Origin: Paraclostridium tenue
GTDB taxonomy: Bacteria; Bacillota; Clostridia; Peptostreptococcales; Peptostreptococcaceae
DNA: 64,000 bases
NCBI RefSeq assembly: GCF_015668515.1
Contig: NZ_JADPFO010000001.1
Coordinates: 237,139-301,138, forward strand
Direction: 5' to 3'
Shown: positions 62,187 to 64,000 of the stretch, piece after piece
Numbering within the stretch: position 1 is the first letter of the stretch
Layout: each line of letters begins with the position of its first letter
Position numbers and translations under genes: made by a program
Notes under the pieces: generated by a model
What the model saw: the letters and a program-made list of their open reading frames with translations, nothing else
Told to the model about the DNA's origin: nothing
Database searches by the model: none

Positions 62187-62795
62187 ATGTTTGATAATAT
62201 ATCTATCACTGGAATTACATCTTTAGATAAATATCCAAACTCTAAATGTGAAAAATACTATAAACAATGTTTAGATGATATTATGTTATGTATTCCAGAT
62301 GAAAAGCCTGATATAGAGTGCATAAACGAGGTTAATGCTAAAATATGTATTGAGGATTACTCTGTTTTAAATACGATATTAGGTCCTAAATTATTTATAA
62401 CAGGTAAAAAAAATATCAAAATAATATATACAGCTGATAATTGTCAACAATCTCTTCACTCAGCTCATTGGAGTATTCCATTTTGTGAATTTGTATTGTT
62501 AAAAGACCTTTGTTATGATGAGTGCAAAGACATCATAGAATCTATTTTTATTGGATTAGAGAATATATGTGTTAGACATTTTGAAAAAAATATTATTGAT
62601 ATTTCTTTGCTATTTATTATTTGTCCTAAATTATATAATTTTAGTTATTGTCAAGATTGCAGAAATTATTGTAATAATAACCCAAATAAATATTATCAAG
62701 ACATAGAAGAATATATTTATAGAGAAGATAAAGCATATGGGGGTAATGCAAGTCATGATTTTTATGATTCAAAATGGAATAAACACTACAAGTAA
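62187..62795 (+). CDS. SPOCS-domain (DUF3794) protein
   Basis: A 202-residue protein with one SPOCS/DUF3794 domain (INEVNAKICIEDYSVLNTILGPKLFITGKKNIKIIYTADN ... SAHWSIPFCEFVLL), the fold of spore-coat and secreted structural proteins. The second half has Cys clusters (CQDCRNYCNNN) and an acidic, aromatic tail. AGGGGGAG sets the start at ATG 62187 (GTG 62181 is the frame limit). Probably sporulation-linked. Confidence 0.8.
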   Translation: MFDNISITGITSLDKYPNSKCEKYYKQCLDDIMLCIPDEKPDIECINEVNAKICIEDYSVLNTILGPKLFITGKKNIKIIYTADNCQQSLHSAHWSIPFCEFVLLKDLCYDECKDIIESIFIGLENICVRHFEKNIIDISLLFIICPKLYNFSYCQDCRNYCNNNPNKYYQDIEEYIYREDKAYGGNASHDFYDSKWNKHYK

Positions 62796-62802
62796 AATAT
62801 AA

Positions 62803-62853
62803 ATAAAAAAACATTACTGAAAATTAAAACTTTCAGTAATGTTTTTTTATTTA
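62803..62853. terminator. Convergent terminator
   Basis: AAATAAAAAAACATTACTGAAA pairs exactly with its complement around a short A-rich loop; T7 follows. Confidence 0.85.
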
Positions 62854-63443
62854 TATTTTAAATATTGAATTACCTTCTTTAATTGTTTCTAAAATTTTTA
62901 TATCTTTAATATCCATAGGATTAACTTTTAATGGGTTTTTATCTAAAATAATTAAATCTGCTAATTTACCTTCTTTTATGGCATCTAGTGGAGCAATTCT
63001 TTCATCTTCGCCTAATAATAATTTATTTTTAGTTACTCTATTTACAGAATACCATATAGTTTCTAACATATTAGGTTTTATAACTGGAGAGTCTTGATTG
63101 AGTGTAAATCTTATATATTTTTTTCAAGCAAGAATTAGCAAGGCTTATTTCACTAGCTCTTTTAAAACCAAAGTTTTTAATATGAATATCTCCCCAATGG
63201 TAAACATGGGCTAAAAAGAAAGATTGTATCATTTTAAGAGATTTTACTGAATCGAATTGATCTTTAGGAAGCAATTAAGCATGTATAATTACAGGTCTGA
63301 TTTCATTATCTAAATTACATCTAAATCTATCATTTGTGTATTTTTACTTGTGAATTTTAATAAATCATTTTTTCTCCAACTTTAAATATTTTACCATCTT
63401 TAACTAAAATTGAATAATGTTTCTCTTTAGCATTATTTAACAT
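62851..63443 (-). pseudogene. Amidohydrolase (YtcJ-like) pseudogene
   Basis: Reading the minus strand from 63443: MLNNAKEKHYSILVKDGKIF (N-terminal strands), broken frame, then DNEIRPVIIHA, stop, LPKDQFDSVKSLKMIQSFFLAHVYHWGDIH (the barrel motif with metal-site region), another break, and LDAIKEGKLADLIILDKNPLKVNP (the typical amidohydrolase_3 end). A complete family member has about 530 residues; fewer than 200 remain, with stops, frameshifts and at least two internal deletions. Confidence 0.8.
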
Positions 63444-63591
63444 TATACTATAAATTTATATTAATTAAAATTATCTCATATATAAGTAATAAGCTATATC
63501 TAAAAAGATAAATAACATATATGAGTTGATATTCATTTAAAATAAATGATATTATTTGTTTACTAAATAAATTTATGGGGAGGGAAAAATC

Positions 63592-64000
63592 ATGAAGCAA
63601 AATAAATATGATGATAATGAATTTTTCAAAAAATATAGCCAAATGGATCGTTCGACCAAAGGTCTTGAATCAGCAGGGGAGTGGCATATTTTAAAAAATA
63701 TGTTTCCATTATTTAAAGGTAAAAAAGTTTTAGATCTTGGATGTGGGTTTGGATGGCATTGTAGGTATGCAGCTGAACAAGGGGCAGCTTCAGTACTTGG
63801 AATTGATATATCAAAAAATATGTTAAACCGTGCAAAGGAAAACACAAATTATAATAATATAGAATACAGGTGTATATCTATAGAAGATATAAATTTTTCG
63901 AAAGAGAAATTTGATATAGTAATTAGTTCTTTAGTATTTCACTATATAAAAGATTTTGATAAGATATGTAAAATTATTTATAATAGTATGAATGACAATG
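63592..64000 (+). CDS. Class I SAM-dependent methyltransferase (3' partial)
   Basis: ATG at 63592 after GGGGAGGG; the frame runs to the window edge (about 136 residues seen). Rossmann motif I VLDLGCGFGWHCRYAAEQGA near residues 45-63, acidic motif II GIDISKNML, motif IV FDIVISSLVFHYI. It transfers methyl from S-adenosylmethionine to an unknown small molecule (UbiE/Methyltransf_11 type). Confidence 0.9.
   Translation, partial: MKQNKYDDNEFFKKYSQMDRSTKGLESAGEWHILKNMFPLFKGKKVLDLGCGFGWHCRYAAEQGAASVLGIDISKNMLNRAKENTNYNNIEYRCISIEDINFSKEKFDIVISSLVFHYIKDFDKICKIIYNSMNDN

Overview
The window is low-GC, tightly packed DNA with strong Gram-positive ribosome binding sites, many intrinsic terminators and a T-box. 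Gene content (Feo iron uptake, NhaC/OPT/GltS transporters, CspA pairs, a SPOCS/DUF3794 protein, MotAB, a ccs-like exopolysaccharide operon, an ABC-F protein with a translated leader) points to an anaerobic Firmicute, most likely a Peptostreptococcaceae clostridium (Paraclostridium / Paeniclostridium / Romboutsia / Clostridioides neighbourhood). The genus is an inference from gene content, not a measured placement. No rRNA, tRNA, CRISPR, prophage or intact insertion sequence was seen.

Layout. 0-9 kb: zinc-ribbon/TM2 and DUF2752 membrane proteins, a ComEC-like metallo-beta-lactamase lipoprotein, a cold-shock protein, two transporters (YuiF-like antiporter family; OPT with a PqqD-like partner), Mn/Fe superoxide dismutase and a YgjP-like metallopeptidase. 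9-14.5 kb: a T-box-controlled NhaC-family transporter (probable Tyr specifier) and a Fur-box-controlled feoA-feoB-DUF2325 operon. 14.5-20 kb: MazG-like protein, lipoprotein, an OmpR-type two-component system and gltS. 20-25 kb: a Fur-box-controlled DUF454 / membrane protein / CydDC-like ABC operon. 25-30 kb: M20 amidohydrolase with a WYL-like regulator, then a PocR-AraC regulator and an iron alcohol dehydrogenase, bracketed by two copies of a structured, terminator-linked repeat. 30-37 kb: exopolysaccharide synthase operon (degenerate GGDEF protein, DUF2334 protein, GT2 synthase, BcsB-like protein, TIM-barrel hydrolase). 38-44 kb: motAB, a proline-iminopeptidase-like hydrolase, a Cu/Zn superoxide dismutase with all ligands, ProX-type deacylase, radical SAM protein and a methylguanine methyltransferase. 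44-51.5 kb: a stretch of decaying genes, a PASTA protein, then a 1232-residue protein carrying four AAA+ modules with two membrane partners. 51.5-54 kb: hemerythrin and an ABC-F protein behind an unannotated 30-codon leader peptide and attenuator.

The most striking region is 53.99-60.77 kb. Divergently arranged around an IclR-type regulator are two Fe-S flavoenzymes that read as BaiCD-like and BaiH-like, a short-chain dehydrogenase, and a small SnoaL-fold protein that closely resembles the bile acid 7alpha-dehydratase BaiE, with the whole catalytic Tyr/His/Asp/Arg set in place. The CoA ligase, CoA transferase and transporter of the classical bai operon are absent, and the regulator is of a different family from the AraC-type BaiR/BaiA-region regulators. 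This looks like a compact dehydration/reduction module for a steroid or bile-acid-like substrate. Two families of repeated putative operators sit in its intergenic regions.

60.8-64 kb: a second CspA, a CarD-like regulator, a SPOCS-domain protein, a badly decayed amidohydrolase and the start of a SAM methyltransferase that runs off the window.
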